Made by a program: the position numbers and the translations under genes. A stretch of 44,762 nt of DNA from Desulfobacterales bacterium (GTDB taxonomy: Bacteria; Desulfobacterota; Desulfobacteria; Desulfobacterales; C00003060). The DNA is taken from assembly GCA_030616475.1 (NCBI GenBank), contig JAUWXF010000011.1, positions 1 to 44,762 of the forward strand, given 5' to 3'. Positions within the stretch are counted from its first letter, which is position 1. Every line of letters begins with the position of its first letter. Below are positions 1 through 8,157 of this stretch, piece after piece. The notes beneath the pieces were generated by a model that was not told where the DNA came from, did not search any database, and saw nothing but the letters and a program-made list of their open reading frames with translations.

Positions 1-110
1 CAGCCATAGACAATGGCGCCAAAGAACGCCCGCTCTTGCGGCTCAAATTACTGATCATATCTGGTCTGCCAGGGAACTCTTGGTCTATCGAGTTCCATAA
101 TTTTTCAATA

Positions 111-229
111 AAATGGGGACACCAGGCAAAAATATGAAAAGTGCAAAGTAGCCAACCGTGAACCGTGAACCTGACAACCTGAGTAGGTACCTTTTTTTTA
201 CGAGAACAATCGACAATCGACAATCGTCA
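111..229. repeat. Short tandem-repeat arrays downstream of nusB
   Basis: Two short arrays abut the nusB stop. One near 152-175 repeats the heptad 'accgtga'; one at 206-229 repeats 'caatcga' and ends inside the nusB stop codon (TGA, read as 'tca' at 227-229). Near 114-122 is 'atggggaca', a motif similar to ends of REP-associated transposase elements (inference). These are partial views of the inverted-array element class seen elsewhere in the window, cut by the left edge or incomplete. Confidence 0.5.
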
Positions 230-652
230 ATCCGTGACTGGTTTTGCCTTCTCCAGGGAGATACGGATACCGTCCAAGACGCCGTTAATAAAGGCACCAG
301 AATTCTCAGTGCCGAACTTCTTTCCGATATCTATTGCTTCGTTGATGGAGACTTTTGGTGGAATATCGTCGCAGTAAAGGAGTTCATAGACAGCGACTCT
401 CATAATGTTGCGATCCGCCCGGGACATACGGCCAATCTTCCAGTGTTCTGAAAAGCTTCTAATTAAAGGGTCGATCTCATGTTGAAATTCCTTTACGCCT
501 TCGACCAGTCGAAGAAAAAAAGGCTTCACATTTTTCGTGACCCCGAAATGTTTGCAAAATAACTCAATAGCTTCCCTTGAGTGATCCTGGTTCATCTCGA
601 TCTGAAAAAGAGCCTGCATTGCAAGCTCTCTTGATCGCCGGCGATTTCCCAT
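227..652 (-). CDS. nusB: Transcription antitermination factor NusB
   Basis: 141-residue all-helical protein of the NusB family. With NusE/S10 it binds boxA RNA and promotes antitermination, mainly on rRNA operons. The N-terminal arginine-rich segment 'NRRRSRELAMQALFQIE' and the C-terminal 'KKFGTENSGAFINGVLD' are diagnostic, and length is normal. It is the last gene of the riboflavin series, downstream of ribH, the usual ribH-nusB pairing. No strong ribosome-binding site precedes the ATG. A heptad repeat array runs directly into its stop codon. Confidence 0.95.
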   Translation of the reverse strand: MGNRRRSRELAMQALFQIEMNQDHSREAIELFCKHFGVTKNVKPFFLRLVEGVKEFQHEIDPLIRSFSEHWKIGRMSRADRNIMRVAVYELLYCDDIPPKVSINEAIDIGKKFGTENSGAFINGVLDGIRISLEKAKPVTD

Positions 653-716
653 AATGCCAAATCGTAATGGTTCACCGCAGAGTGCGCAGAGAACGCAAAG
701 AGAAGATAAATAATGT

Positions 717-820
717 GCAAAACAGGGGTCAAATCTTTAATCTTGACAAATTGTTTCCTTTCAAGAAAGGCTATAGGCTGACATAATTTGTCAAGATTAA
801 AGATTTGACCCCTGTTTTGC
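717..820. repeat. 36-bp perfect inverted repeat (MITE/REP-like)
   Basis: Arms at 717-752 and 785-820 are perfect reverse complements over 36 bases, with a 32-nt spacer that contains a small palindrome ('cctttcaagaaagg'). Each arm includes 'aggggtcaaatcttta', a motif I associate with ends of REP-associated tyrosine transposase elements in Desulfobacterota (recollection, not searched). No transposase lies inside. It sits between ribH and nusB, so the transcript would fold into a long hairpin. Just left of it, 671-709 holds a degenerate 'cgcagag' array. Confidence 0.85.
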
Positions 821-837
821 CTGTTTTACACAACTCC

Positions 838-1311
838 CTAAACCTTCTCGACAGATTCTATGAGATTGGCCATCTCCATAGCGGCCACGGCTGCGGCCCA
901 GCCCTTATTTCCAGCCTTTGTGCCGGCCCTTTCTATGGCCTGCTCCAAGGTGTCCGTGGTGACCACGCCAAAGATAACCGGTACCCCTGATTCCAGTCCG
1001 ACCAAGGCGATTCCTTTGGAAACCTCAGCACTGACATACTCAAAATGGGGTGTAGAACCCCGGATCACAGCTCCCAGACAGATAACGGCATGATATTTTT
1101 CCTTTTGGGCCATCTTCTTCGCCATAAGAGGGATTTCAAAGGAGCCCGGCACCTTCACAATGTCGATGTCCTCATCACGAGCCCCATGACGAGCGAGGGC
1201 GTCCAGGGTACCGGCCAGGAGCCTGTCACTGATAAAATCATTAAAGCGACTCACAATCAGAGCGAACTTTTTCCCCTCAGCAGATATTTTTCCTTCGTAT
1301 ACATTTGGCAT
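838..1311 (-). CDS. ribH: 6,7-dimethyl-8-ribityllumazine synthase
   Basis: 157-residue lumazine synthase. It condenses 5-amino-6-ribitylamino-uracil with 3,4-dihydroxy-2-butanone 4-phosphate, the penultimate riboflavin step, normally as an icosahedral shell or pentamer. Seen: '[14 protein letters not shown]' and '[14 protein letters not shown]' substrate-binding motifs and normal length. The ATG at 1311 is preceded by a strong AAGGAGGAG, which fixes the start. It is downstream of ribBA with a repeat-filled gap and upstream of nusB. Confidence 0.97.
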   Translation of the reverse strand: MPNVYEGKISAEGKKFALIVSRFNDFISDRLLAGTLDALARHGARDEDIDIVKVPGSFEIPLMAKKMAQKEKYHAVICLGAVIRGSTPHFEYVSAEVSKGIALVGLESGVPVIFGVVTTDTLEQAIERAGTKAGNKGWAAAVAAMEMANLIESVEKV

Positions 1312-1383
1312 CCTGGCTCCTCCTTAAATACACGCATTCTTAAATACGATTCTGTATCATTTGGTTTATTCATTTCAAAATGT

Positions 1384-1600
1384 CGAAGTGCCTAAAGTGA
1401 TCTAAAGTGATCTAAAGTGCCTAAAGTTAAGGTATTTTTTTATTATTTGCTTCTTCCAATAGGGGTAAATATTAGATAAGAACACTCTGTTGTCCATTTC
1501 TAAAATTGACTGCGCTAAAAGCGCATTCCTCAACTTTAGCTCACTTTAGGCACTTCAAACTTTAGGCACTTTTTTAGTTCCAGCTTACGCGGGATATACA
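1384..1600. repeat. Inverted tandem-array element A1 (unit ~10 nt, 'ctaaagtgcc')
   Basis: The 331-bp gap between ribBA and ribH holds no gene. Left array at 1386-1427 repeats 'ctaaagtg(c/a)(c/t)' about four times; right array at 1530-1573 is its inverted form ('actttaggc'). The spacer contains 'gcgctaaaagcgcattcct', shared with element A3 near 35.2 kb. Beyond the right array is 'ttccagcttacgcggg', again similar to the A3 flank. Transcripts could fold the two arrays together. Confidence 0.8.
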
Positions 1601-1642
1601 TCCTGACACAAAATACGTCACCGAATTTACGAGTTAGAGCAC

Positions 1643-2857
1643 TTACCGTTTGGCATTGAGTTTCAGCAGATGGCCCATCTTCGTTTTCTTGCAGCTGAGA
1701 TATTCCTCATTATACTCATTGGGTGTCATTTCAATAGGCACCTGTTCGACCATGCTCAGGCCATAACCTTCAAGCCCTACGATCTTCTTTGGATTGTTGG
1801 TCATAAGGCGCATCTGGCGTACACCCAGATGCACCAATATTTGAGCGCCAATGCCATAGTTTCTTAAATCGGGTTGGAACCCGAGAAGCTCATTGGCCTC
1901 CACCGTGTCGTGGCCCTGATCCTGCAACGCATACGCCTTCATCTTGTTGAGAAGTCCGATCCCACGGCCTTCCTGGCGGATGTAAAGAACAACCCCTGTG
2001 CCTTCTTGTTCTATCATCTTCATGGCAGCATGAAGTTGTTCTCCGCAGTCGCACCGCTTGGAACCGAATACGTCACCGGTGAGACATTCCGAATGAACAC
2101 GCACCAGGACCGGCTTGGCAGGATCGATTTCCCCCTTGACCATAGCGATATGCAGCAGCTCATCCACATCGTTCTCGTACACAGTGGTCTCAAACTCACC
2201 TGCGATACGGGTCGGAATGACTGTGGTGGCGACAGGATGTACGAAGCACTCGGTTTGGAGTCGGTATTCGATCAGGTCTGCGATGGTGCATATTCTGATA
2301 TTATGCTCTTCTGAAAACGGTTCCAGGTCAGGCATTCTGGACATGGTGCCATCTTCGTTCATGATCTCGCAGATCACCCCTGCCGGCCTCAAACCCGCAA
2401 GCCGCGCCAGATCTACTGACCCTTCTGTCTGTCCGGTCCGAACAATAACACCGCCATTTCGTGCACGAAGCGGAAATACATGGCCAGGTCGCACCAGATC
2501 ACTCGGTTTGGCATCATCGGCTATAGCAGTCAGGATAGTTGTGGCCCTGTCTGCGACCGAGATTCCCGTGGTCACGCCGTGTCGGGCCTCTATGGACACG
2601 GTGAATGCGGTCTGCAAACGCGAGGTATTGTTACCCGCCATGGGAGGCAGGTCCAGGGCTTCTACTTTTTCCGGGGTCAACGACAGACAGATAAGTCCCC
2701 TGCCATACCTGGCCATGAAATTGACAGCCTCAGGTGTCACCTTTTCGGCGGCCATGGTGAGGTCGCCTTCGTTTTCCCGATCCTCGTCATCAACGAGGAT
2801 GACCATCTTGCCTTGTCTGATGTCTTCTAAGGCTTCGTCTATGGTTATGCGCGGCAT
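1643..2857 (-). CDS. ribBA: Bifunctional DHBP synthase / GTP cyclohydrolase II
   Basis: 404-residue fusion. The N-terminal half (about 1-205) is 3,4-dihydroxy-2-butanone-4-phosphate synthase, with the acidic 'DDEDRENEGDL' motif. The C-terminal half is GTP cyclohydrolase II, with zinc cysteines in 'CLTGDVFGSKRCDCGEQLH' and 'RQEGRGIGL'. It supplies both precursors of riboflavin. The frame is open upstream for 30 more codons, but the ATG at 2857 has AAGGAG directly ahead and begins the conserved domain, so that start was chosen. It lies 10 nt downstream of ribE, clearly one operon. Confidence 0.96.
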   Translation of the reverse strand: MPRITIDEALEDIRQGKMVILVDDEDRENEGDLTMAAEKVTPEAVNFMARYGRGLICLSLTPEKVEALDLPPMAGNNTSRLQTAFTVSIEARHGVTTGISVADRATTILTAIADDAKPSDLVRPGHVFPLRARNGGVIVRTGQTEGSVDLARLAGLRPAGVICEIMNEDGTMSRMPDLEPFSEEHNIRICTIADLIEYRLQTECFVHPVATTVIPTRIAGEFETTVYENDVDELLHIAMVKGEIDPAKPVLVRVHSECLTGDVFGSKRCDCGEQLHAAMKMIEQEGTGVVLYIRQEGRGIGLLNKMKAYALQDQGHDTVEANELLGFQPDLRNYGIGAQILVHLGVRQMRLMTNNPKKIVGLEGYGLSMVEQVPIEMTPNEYNEEYLSCKKTKMGHLLKLNAKR

Positions 2858-2867
2858 TTTGTTCTCC

Positions 2868-3533
2868 TTATAGAAATCCTGTCTTTGTGAGCAAGGTTTC
2901 ATCAATGGATGAGGTCGTATCCCCTGTCTCGGTGTACCGGTTTGCAAAGTGCTGTGTAAATCGCTCCACGTATTTTCCTATCATATCCGTCTCGATGTTG
3001 ACCGGATCTCCTACTTTTTTGAAGCCCATGGTGGTTATCTTGGCTGTATGAGGGATTATGCTAACTTCAAAAGTGCTTCTTTTGCAGGCGTTTACTGTAA
3101 GACTGATGCCATCAACGGCAACAGAGCCTTTTTGGACCATGTAGCGGGAAAGGGCTTCTGGCACCCCAAACGCAAAAAGCATGGCATTGGCCATGGGCCG
3201 CTTGGCCTGAACCGTGCCTACGCAATCAACATGTCCGGTTACCAAGTGTCCATCAAGGCGATCACCAAGACACAGTGCCCGCTCCAGGTTCACCCTGTCT
3301 CCCACCTTTGCCTGACCCAGGGTTGTCTTTGACAGTGTCTCAGGGGCGACATCAACCTCAAAGATATTGTCGTGAAAACGGACCACGGTCAGACAAGCCC
3401 CGCTGACAGCAATGCTGTTACCCACCTTGACCTTGTCCATAGAAAAACCGGCCTCAACACCCATGCGCAGGCCGCCTGCGGCACGGCTTAGCGATTTTAC
3501 TGTTCCAAGACCCTCTATAATGCCGGTGAACAC
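2868..3533 (-). CDS. ribE: Riboflavin synthase, alpha subunit
   Basis: 221-residue riboflavin synthase. It dismutates two 6,7-dimethyl-8-ribityllumazine molecules to riboflavin. It begins with the hallmark 'MFTGIIEGLGTV' and has two lumazine-binding repeats (about 1-97 and 98-200), with 'VDGISLTVN' in the second. The start is GTG at 3533, preceded by GGGAG, and is required to retain the conserved N-terminus. The tail after about residue 205 is family-variable. ribBA follows within 10 nt. Element A2 separates it from ribD. Confidence 0.95.
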   Translation of the reverse strand: MFTGIIEGLGTVKSLSRAAGGLRMGVEAGFSMDKVKVGNSIAVSGACLTVVRFHDNIFEVDVAPETLSKTTLGQAKVGDRVNLERALCLGDRLDGHLVTGHVDCVGTVQAKRPMANAMLFAFGVPEALSRYMVQKGSVAVDGISLTVNACKRSTFEVSIIPHTAKITTMGFKKVGDPVNIETDMIGKYVERFTQHFANRYTETGDTTSSIDETLLTKTGFL

Positions 3534-3551
3534 CGAGTGTTATCTCCCTTG

Positions 3552-3810
3552 CAAGTGCCTAAAGTGCCTAAAGTGAACTAAAGTGCCTAAAGTTATGGAA
3601 CAAAAAAAGATCATCAACTAACTTTGGCGGCTTCGTAAAAAGTCGGATTTAGTGAATGTGTCATTTCGACCGCAGGGAGAAATCCTATGTTTTCAGCATG
3701 TTACATTAGAAAGATTTCTCGCTTCGCTCGAAATGACAAGTTGTTGGGACTTTTTACGAGTTTATCAACTTTAGGCACTTTAGGCATTTTAGCTCACTTT
3801 AGTTCACTCT
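3552..3810. repeat. Inverted tandem-array element A2 enclosing element B1
   Basis: Left array at 3552-3595 and right array at 3764-3809 are inverted copies of the ~10-nt unit 'ctaaagtgcc/ctaaagtgaa'. The right array abuts the ribD stop codon (3810-3812). Between them sits the hairpin element B1. The unit is nearly the same as in A1 and A3. Confidence 0.82.
3629..3770. repeat. Dispersed hairpin element B1 ('cgtaaaaagtc' termini)
   Basis: Termini 'cttcgtaaaaagtcgg' and 'gggactttttacgag' are inverted. Inside are the opposed motifs 'tgtcatttcgaccgcaggga' and 'ctcgcttcgctcgaaatgac'. The same element occurs in opposite orientation at about 18442-18640 (B2), with partial ends at about 11084-11097 and 24284-24298. 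'tgtcatttcga.cg' repeats are common intergenic elements in bacteria (known in general; copy number here unknown). Confidence 0.8.
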
Positions 3811-4901
3811 TAATCTTTCAGGTACCCTTCGATCATTACATCATCTGCAAACCGATGAACTGATATGTCCGTGATCTGCATGCTTTCTTCCATCAGGTTC
3901 ACGCCGATGCCTTCGCACACTGGAACTCCGTTGCCGCCGCAAATCTTGGGGGCATAAAAAATGCAGATCTTGTCCACGATGCCCGCCCTCAAAGCCGAAC
4001 CATTGACGCGGCTTCCCCCCTCGATCAGGAGGCTGGTGATGCCCATCCTGACCAGCTCTCCTACAAGGGCTGTGAGGTCAATCCGCCCTCCGTCGTCCTT
4101 CAAGGCAAGAAGACGCACCCCCGGTCTTTCCAGAATCCTTCTCTTTTCGGCCGGGGCCGAACTACCGGTCACAATCAAGGTATCAGAATCTGAAGGAAGA
4201 TGCAACAGCCTTGCATTGGGGGGTATCGATAGATGGGTATCGAGCACGATCCGTATAGGATCTGATCCCTTACGGCCTTCAAGGCGGGTTGTTAGCCGGG
4301 GGTCGTCCTTGAGGACCGTTCCTATGCCCACCATGATCGCGTCAACGGCATGACGGAGCTCATGGACGAATTGTCTTGAAAGGGGATTGGTGATCCACTT
4401 GGAATCCCCTGTACGTGTCGCAATGCGACCGTCAAGCGTAGCCGCACATTTTAGGATGACAAAGGGAAGTGATGTGGTGACGAATTTAATGAAAATCTCA
4501 TTGAGTCGTCGACACTCATCTTCACAGACGCCAGCCGACACATCCAGGCCCTGGCTTTTCAGAAAAGCGAGCCCGCCGCCGGTCACCCGCGGATTGGGAT
4601 CTTTCATCCCTGCTACGACTCGTTTGATACCACTTCTCAGGATTGCCTGCGTGCAGGGTGGTGTCCGGCCTATGTGGTTACATGGCTCGAAGGTCACATA
4701 GAGCGTGGCCCCCACGGCTTTTTCCCCAGCGTCATTAAGGGCGTGGATCTCGGCATGGGGGCCGCCCGCGGCCTGATGGAAACCTTTTCCCACAACCGTG
4801 CCGTCCTTAACAACAACTGCGCCCACCATCGGGTTAGGGGAGGTCCAGCCCCGACCCTGTTGGGCCAGCTCAAGGGCCATTTTCATGTAAGTTTCGTCCA
4901 C
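3810..4901 (-). CDS. ribD: Bifunctional pyrimidine deaminase/reductase RibD
   Basis: 363-residue fusion. N-terminal zinc deaminase (about 1-145): 'HAEIHAL' plus 'PCNHIGRTPPC' supply the zinc ligands and catalytic Glu. C-terminal NADPH reductase (about 148-363) includes 'LKCAATLDGRIATRTGDSKW' and 'LLIEGGSRVNGS'. It carries out the second and third steps of riboflavin synthesis. The GTG start at 4901 keeps the usual 'MDETYMKMALELA' N-terminus; an ATG five codons later is the alternative. No FMN riboswitch was recognised upstream; the gene appears to be read from nrdR. Confidence 0.95.
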   Translation of the reverse strand: MDETYMKMALELAQQGRGWTSPNPMVGAVVVKDGTVVGKGFHQAAGGPHAEIHALNDAGEKAVGATLYVTFEPCNHIGRTPPCTQAILRSGIKRVVAGMKDPNPRVTGGGLAFLKSQGLDVSAGVCEDECRRLNEIFIKFVTTSLPFVILKCAATLDGRIATRTGDSKWITNPLSRQFVHELRHAVDAIMVGIGTVLKDDPRLTTRLEGRKGSDPIRIVLDTHLSIPPNARLLHLPSDSDTLIVTGSSAPAEKRRILERPGVRLLALKDDGGRIDLTALVGELVRMGITSLLIEGGSRVNGSALRAGIVDKICIFYAPKICGGNGVPVCEGIGVNLMEESMQITDISVHRFADDVMIEGYLKD

Positions 4902-4967
4902 GATTGTTAAAGACTAACTTTAGTTCGCTTCGCTGACAATTGGAATACTCCATTCGGAGGGAAGTCC

Positions 4968-5435
4968 CTAACTTCTTTTCCTGGGAGCATCGAGCAAATC
5001 CTTCAATTCGGACATGAAGTCATTGATGTCTTTGAACTCTCGGTATACCGAGGCGAACCGGACATAGGCCACGTCATCCAGTTCATGGAGTTTGGTCATG
5101 ATCCGCTCGCCCACCTCTGAGGAGGGAATCTCTTTTTCCCCCATCTCTTGGAGTTCCCGCTCAAGTTCGTCCACAAACTCTTCGAGCGTATTGATGCTAA
5201 TGTCTCGCTTTTGACAGGCCTTCTGCATCCCTACAAGGACTTTGGTCCGATCAAACGTCTCCCGCCTGCCATCCTTCTTGATCAGGACAAGAGGCAACGC
5301 CTCAACCCGTTCATAGGTGGTGAATCGGTGCTTGCAGGCCAGACATTCACGGCGGCGCCTGACCGCATTCCCCTCCTTGGTCGTCCTCGAATCGATCACC
5401 TTGTTGTCTATCTTACTGCAATATGGGCATTTCAT
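4968..5435 (-). CDS. nrdR: Transcriptional repressor NrdR
   Basis: 155 residues. The N-terminal zinc ribbon has CPYC and CLAC cysteine pairs around '[17 protein letters not shown]', followed by an ATP-cone domain (about 49-139). It represses ribonucleotide reductase genes in response to nucleotide state. Length and motif spacing are standard. It is upstream of ribD in the same direction, the common nrdR-rib order, and downstream of dCMP deaminase, another nucleotide gene. The extended lysine/arginine tail is unremarkable. Confidence 0.96.
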   Translation of the reverse strand: MKCPYCSKIDNKVIDSRTTKEGNAVRRRRECLACKHRFTTYERVEALPLVLIKKDGRRETFDRTKVLVGMQKACQKRDISINTLEEFVDELERELQEMGEKEIPSSEVGERIMTKLHELDDVAYVRFASVYREFKDINDFMSELKDLLDAPRKRS

Positions 5436-5445
5436 TGTTCGTTAT

Positions 5446-5713
5446 CCTTTGTTGATTGATGATTGTTGATTGTTGATTGTTGATTGATGATTTGTCTTAA
5501 GCGCTTATTGATTTTGCCAACAAAAGTGTTTTGTAAGTGATTAATTTTACAGTTCAACATGGATTTTTAGCCAAGTTTTATTTAACCCGTCATAAACCCG
5601 TATCAGAACGAAGTTTTGTAAATTTTGTTATGAGTAAAATCCATAGGCATTTTGTCTTATTTAATCATCAATCATCAATCGACAATCATCAATCGACAAT
5701 CGACAATCATCAA
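5446..5713. repeat. Inverted heptad-array element C1 ('ttgattg')
   Basis: Left array at 5450-5497 repeats 'ttgattg/atgattg'. Right array at 5664-5712 is the inverted form ('caatcatcaatcgacaatc'). The spacer of about 160 nt is AT-rich and has no recognisable gene. The right array supplies the stop codon (TGA, 5710-5712) of the dCMP deaminase gene. The same unit occurs at 206-229 and at 18386-18712. Confidence 0.82.
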
Positions 5714-6159
5714 TTCTCATCGATCCGGGCAAGTTTGACTCCGGCAGCCTTCAACATTTCCTCTGCCATGGGGTCTGCATAGCCTTGCTGATATATGATC
5801 TCGCAAATGCCGGCATTGATAAGCATCTTAGAACAGATGGAACAGGGGAGGTTCGTGCAATAGAGCGTAGCCCCTTTGATGGAAGCCCCGTGATAGGCAG
5901 CTTGAATAATGACGTTTTGTTCGGCATGAAGGCCTCGACACAGTTCATGTCGCTCACCGGAAGCTACCCCCAGTTCCTCACGCAGACAGCCAATATCGAG
6001 GCAATGAGGGAGTCCTGTTGGTGCTCCATTATAGCCGGTTGCCAGAATTCGTTTGTCTCTTACCACAATGGCCCCTACCCGGCGACGGCGGCATGTAGAG
6101 CGCCTTGCCACCAGGGAGGCGATATCCATAAAATACTCTTTCCAGGAAGGACGGCTCAT
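5710..6159 (-). CDS. Deoxycytidylate (dCMP) deaminase
   Basis: 149 residues from the ATG at 6159, which begins the typical '[14 protein letters not shown]'. A GTG at 6183, overlapping the rpiB stop, would add eight residues. It deaminates dCMP to dUMP for thymidylate synthesis. Zinc site: '[11 protein letters not shown]' and '[10 protein letters not shown]'; the ComEB-type insertion '[12 protein letters not shown]' is also present. It is tightly coupled to rpiB upstream and nrdR downstream. The last codon and stop merge with the heptad array of element C1. Confidence 0.93.
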   Translation of the reverse strand: MSRPSWKEYFMDIASLVARRSTCRRRRVGAIVVRDKRILATGYNGAPTGLPHCLDIGCLREELGVASGERHELCRGLHAEQNVIIQAAYHGASIKGATLYCTNLPCSICSKMLINAGICEIIYQQGYADPMAEEMLKAAGVKLARIDEN

Positions 6160-6182
6160 ACGAAGTGGCTCATCCTTCGTCA

Positions 6183-6614
6183 CTACTCAATATCCATCTT
6201 CTCTAGACGGCGTTGATGACGTCCCCCTTCAAACGGGGTCTCAAGCCAAGTATCTACTAACTGGAAGGCGAGCGTATCACCGATCAGTCGGCCGCCCATG
6301 ACCATGATATTTGAGTCATTGTGACGCCTGCTCATGATGGCTGAAAAAAGATCGTTGGCCAGCGCGGCCCGCACACCGCGAAAGCGGTTGGCAACCATAG
6401 ACATTCCAAGTCCGGTCCCACAGATCAAGATGCCGCGATCAAAAGTGCCATCTGACACCTTGCGGGCCACCTTTTTCCCAAAGTCGGTATAATCCACAGC
6501 CTCTTCACTGTATGTCCCAATGTCTTCCACCTGCAGGCCCAGCTCACGGAGATGGACTGTCACCTTCTCCTTCATTGGATAACCCGCATGATCGGACCCG
6601 ATGATAATCTTCAT
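6183..6614 (-). CDS. rpiB: Ribose-5-phosphate isomerase B
   Basis: 143-residue RpiB/LacAB-family sugar-phosphate isomerase interconverting ribose 5-phosphate and ribulose 5-phosphate, the latter a substrate of RibBA. Seen: '[13 protein letters not shown]' near the N-terminus, the catalytic cysteine in '[20 protein letters not shown]', and the C-terminal arginine-rich helix. The stop TAG overlaps the possible GTG of the dCMP deaminase gene. The gene directly upstream is acpP, separated by a 230-bp GC-rich repeat region where fabF is often found in relatives. Confidence 0.95.
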   Translation of the reverse strand: MKIIIGSDHAGYPMKEKVTVHLRELGLQVEDIGTYSEEAVDYTDFGKKVARKVSDGTFDRGILICGTGLGMSMVANRFRGVRAALANDLFSAIMSRRHNDSNIMVMGGRLIGDTLAFQLVDTWLETPFEGGRHQRRLEKMDIE

Positions 6615-6639
6615 AATGACCTACACCATCCTAACGTGA

Positions 6640-6840
6640 CCCTCCCCGCCAGGGGGAAGGGATCTCCGCCCAGATTCCTCTCCCAGGGTCCGGCCGGGGA
6701 CCCGCCTGCCAAGGTCTGGCCCGTCCGCCAATCGGCGAAGCCGGGCGGGCACTGGCGGGCAGGTAAACCCCGCCCCTACGAACCGTACCTTCCAATGTGT
6801 GTAGGGGCGGGCTTTATGCCCGCCCGAAAACTCGGCATCC
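6640..6840. repeat. GC-rich palindromic intergenic region between acpP and rpiB
   Basis: No gene is visible. It contains 'ggcgggcaggt' (6754 region), a K-type GC island motif, and an inverted pair 'accccgcccctac' / 'gtaggggcgggct' (about 6767-6813). The right member continues into the hairpin 'gggcgggctttatgcccgcc' at 6804-6823. Such hairpins could act as terminators or processing sites between acpP and rpiB, but no clear U-tract follows. Confidence 0.65.
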
Positions 6841-6844
6841 CTTC

Positions 6845-7075
6845 TCAGGAATGTTTTTTTATATAGTTAATGGCATCTTTAACCGTTTGGAGTTTCTCTG
6901 CCTCTTCATCAGAGATCTCTATGTCAAACGCTTCTTCCATGGCCATGATTAATTCAACCAGATCAAGTGAATCTGCCCCGAGGTCATCCACAAAAGATGC
7001 CTGCGGTACGACCTCATCCTGTTCTACACTCAGCTTTTCAGCGACGATCTTCTTTATTTTTTCTTCAACTGACAC
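6845..7075 (-). CDS. acpP: Acyl carrier protein
   Basis: 76-residue acidic four-helix carrier protein of type II fatty acid synthesis. The phosphopantetheine serine is Ser36 in '[15 protein letters not shown]'. Length and sequence are canonical. The start is GTG at 7075, preceded by AGGAGGTGA, which decides it over internal codons. fabG lies just upstream (52 nt). A fabF gene would be expected downstream and is not there. Confidence 0.97.
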   Translation of the reverse strand: MSVEEKIKKIVAEKLSVEQDEVVPQASFVDDLGADSLDLVELIMAMEEAFDIEISDEEAEKLQTVKDAINYIKKHS

Positions 7076-7127
7076 GTGCTGTCACCTCCTTCATGTTGAA
7101 CTTAGGGACTTCGCCCAGCTCCATGCC

Positions 7128-7877
7128 TTACATATACATGCCGCCATTAACGTGGATGACCTGTCCTGTAATATAAGAGGCCTTTTCCGATGCAAGGAAA
7201 GCAACCATCTCAGCCACGTCCTCGGACTGGCCGAAGCGCCCTATGGGAATCTGGGCCAGCATGGCCTCCTTGACGTTTTCAGGAAGGCTGGCCGTCATAG
7301 GCGTGTCGATAAATCCCGGCGCCACGGCATTCACGGTGATTCCCCTGGGGGCCAGTTCTCTTGCTGCTGTCTTGGTCAGGCCGATCAGGCCTGCCTTGGA
7401 TGCTACGTAATTGGCCTGTCCGGCGTTTCCCATCACACCGACCACTGAGGCCATGTTGATGATGCGCCCGGCACGCTGCTTCATCATGATCTTGGCCACA
7501 GCTTGTATGCAATGAAAAGCCCCTTTGAGATTGATGGCCAGAACGCGATCCCAGTCCTCTTCCTTCATGCGAACCAAAAGCCCGTCTACGGTGATGCCCG
7601 CGTTGTTTACCAGCAAATCCACGCGGCCGCATTCCTCTATAATCTTCTTGAAGAAGTTCCGGACGTCTTGTTGTGAAGCCACGTTTACACGGGCCCCCCA
7701 TGCACTCCCTCCGGCATCCTCAATGAGCTTTACGGTCTTTTCAGCATCTCGGCTATCGCTACCGGAGTAATTGAAATATACTGTGGTGTTGGCATCAGCC
7801 ATGCGCAGCCCGATGGCACGTCCGATACCCCTTGACCCCCCGGTGACGACCACCACACGGTTTAGATCCTTATTCAT
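7128..7877 (-). CDS. fabG: 3-oxoacyl-ACP reductase FabG
   Basis: 249-residue short-chain dehydrogenase. The Rossmann motif is 'TGGSRGIGR' (12-20). Active-site residues Asn115, Ser144, Tyr157 and Lys161 are in place, as is 'NAVAPGFIDT'. It reduces 3-oxoacyl-ACP with NADPH. Its position next to acpP supports the fatty-acid synthesis role over other dehydrogenases. Upstream, where fabD/fabH/plsX often occur, is instead an acyl-CoA dehydrogenase. Confidence 0.94.
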   Translation of the reverse strand: MNKDLNRVVVVTGGSRGIGRAIGLRMADANTTVYFNYSGSDSRDAEKTVKLIEDAGGSAWGARVNVASQQDVRNFFKKIIEECGRVDLLVNNAGITVDGLLVRMKEEDWDRVLAINLKGAFHCIQAVAKIMMKQRAGRIINMASVVGVMGNAGQANYVASKAGLIGLTKTAARELAPRGITVNAVAPGFIDTPMTASLPENVKEAMLAQIPIGRFGQSEDVAEMVAFLASEKASYITGQVIHVNGGMYM

Positions 7878-7950
7878 ACGGTCTTTTCTCTATTGAAGTT
7901 TGGCCCCAAACGGACAAGGCAAGAAGTCCATAAGAAAATCCGAAATTCGA

Positions 7951-8157
7951 AATAGTGGCATCCTTCATTCCTCGGTTTACACTTATCAAGGATGCGGGCG
8001 CCAAGAGATAAGTTCTTTTGTTCCTACTTTTTGGTGTCAGGTGTCAGGAGCGACAAACGCGAGATCTGAAAGCTGAACACTGAAACCTGAAACCTGGGGT
8101 GGTGAAAAAAAGTGTAAACTACTTTATGGCGAAAATGAAGGATGCCGAAATAGTGTA
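7951..8157. repeat. Nested inverted element G between acyl-CoA dehydrogenase and fabG
   Basis: Outer inverted arms are 7951-7984 ('ggcatccttcatt...tttacactt') and 8110-8154, imperfect. Inside is a pair of inverted octamer arrays: 'ggtgtcaggtgtcagg' at 8033-8048 and 'actgaaacctgaaacctgg' at 8079-8097. The right outer arm ends three bases before the dehydrogenase stop codon (8158-8160). Same architecture as elements A, C, E and F, with an unrelated repeat unit. Confidence 0.7.

Noticed and set aside
1874-2873. Long plus-strand open frames opposite ribBA
   Set aside because: They are antisense shadows of a clearly conserved ribBA gene with no family features.
3534-4967. FMN riboswitch upstream of ribD or ribE
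   Set aside because: No RFN-type conserved segments were recognised; the gaps hold array elements only.
5450-5713. CRISPR array at the 'ttgattg' repeats
   Set aside because: Units are 7 nt with no unique spacers, orientation is inverted, and no cas genes are present.
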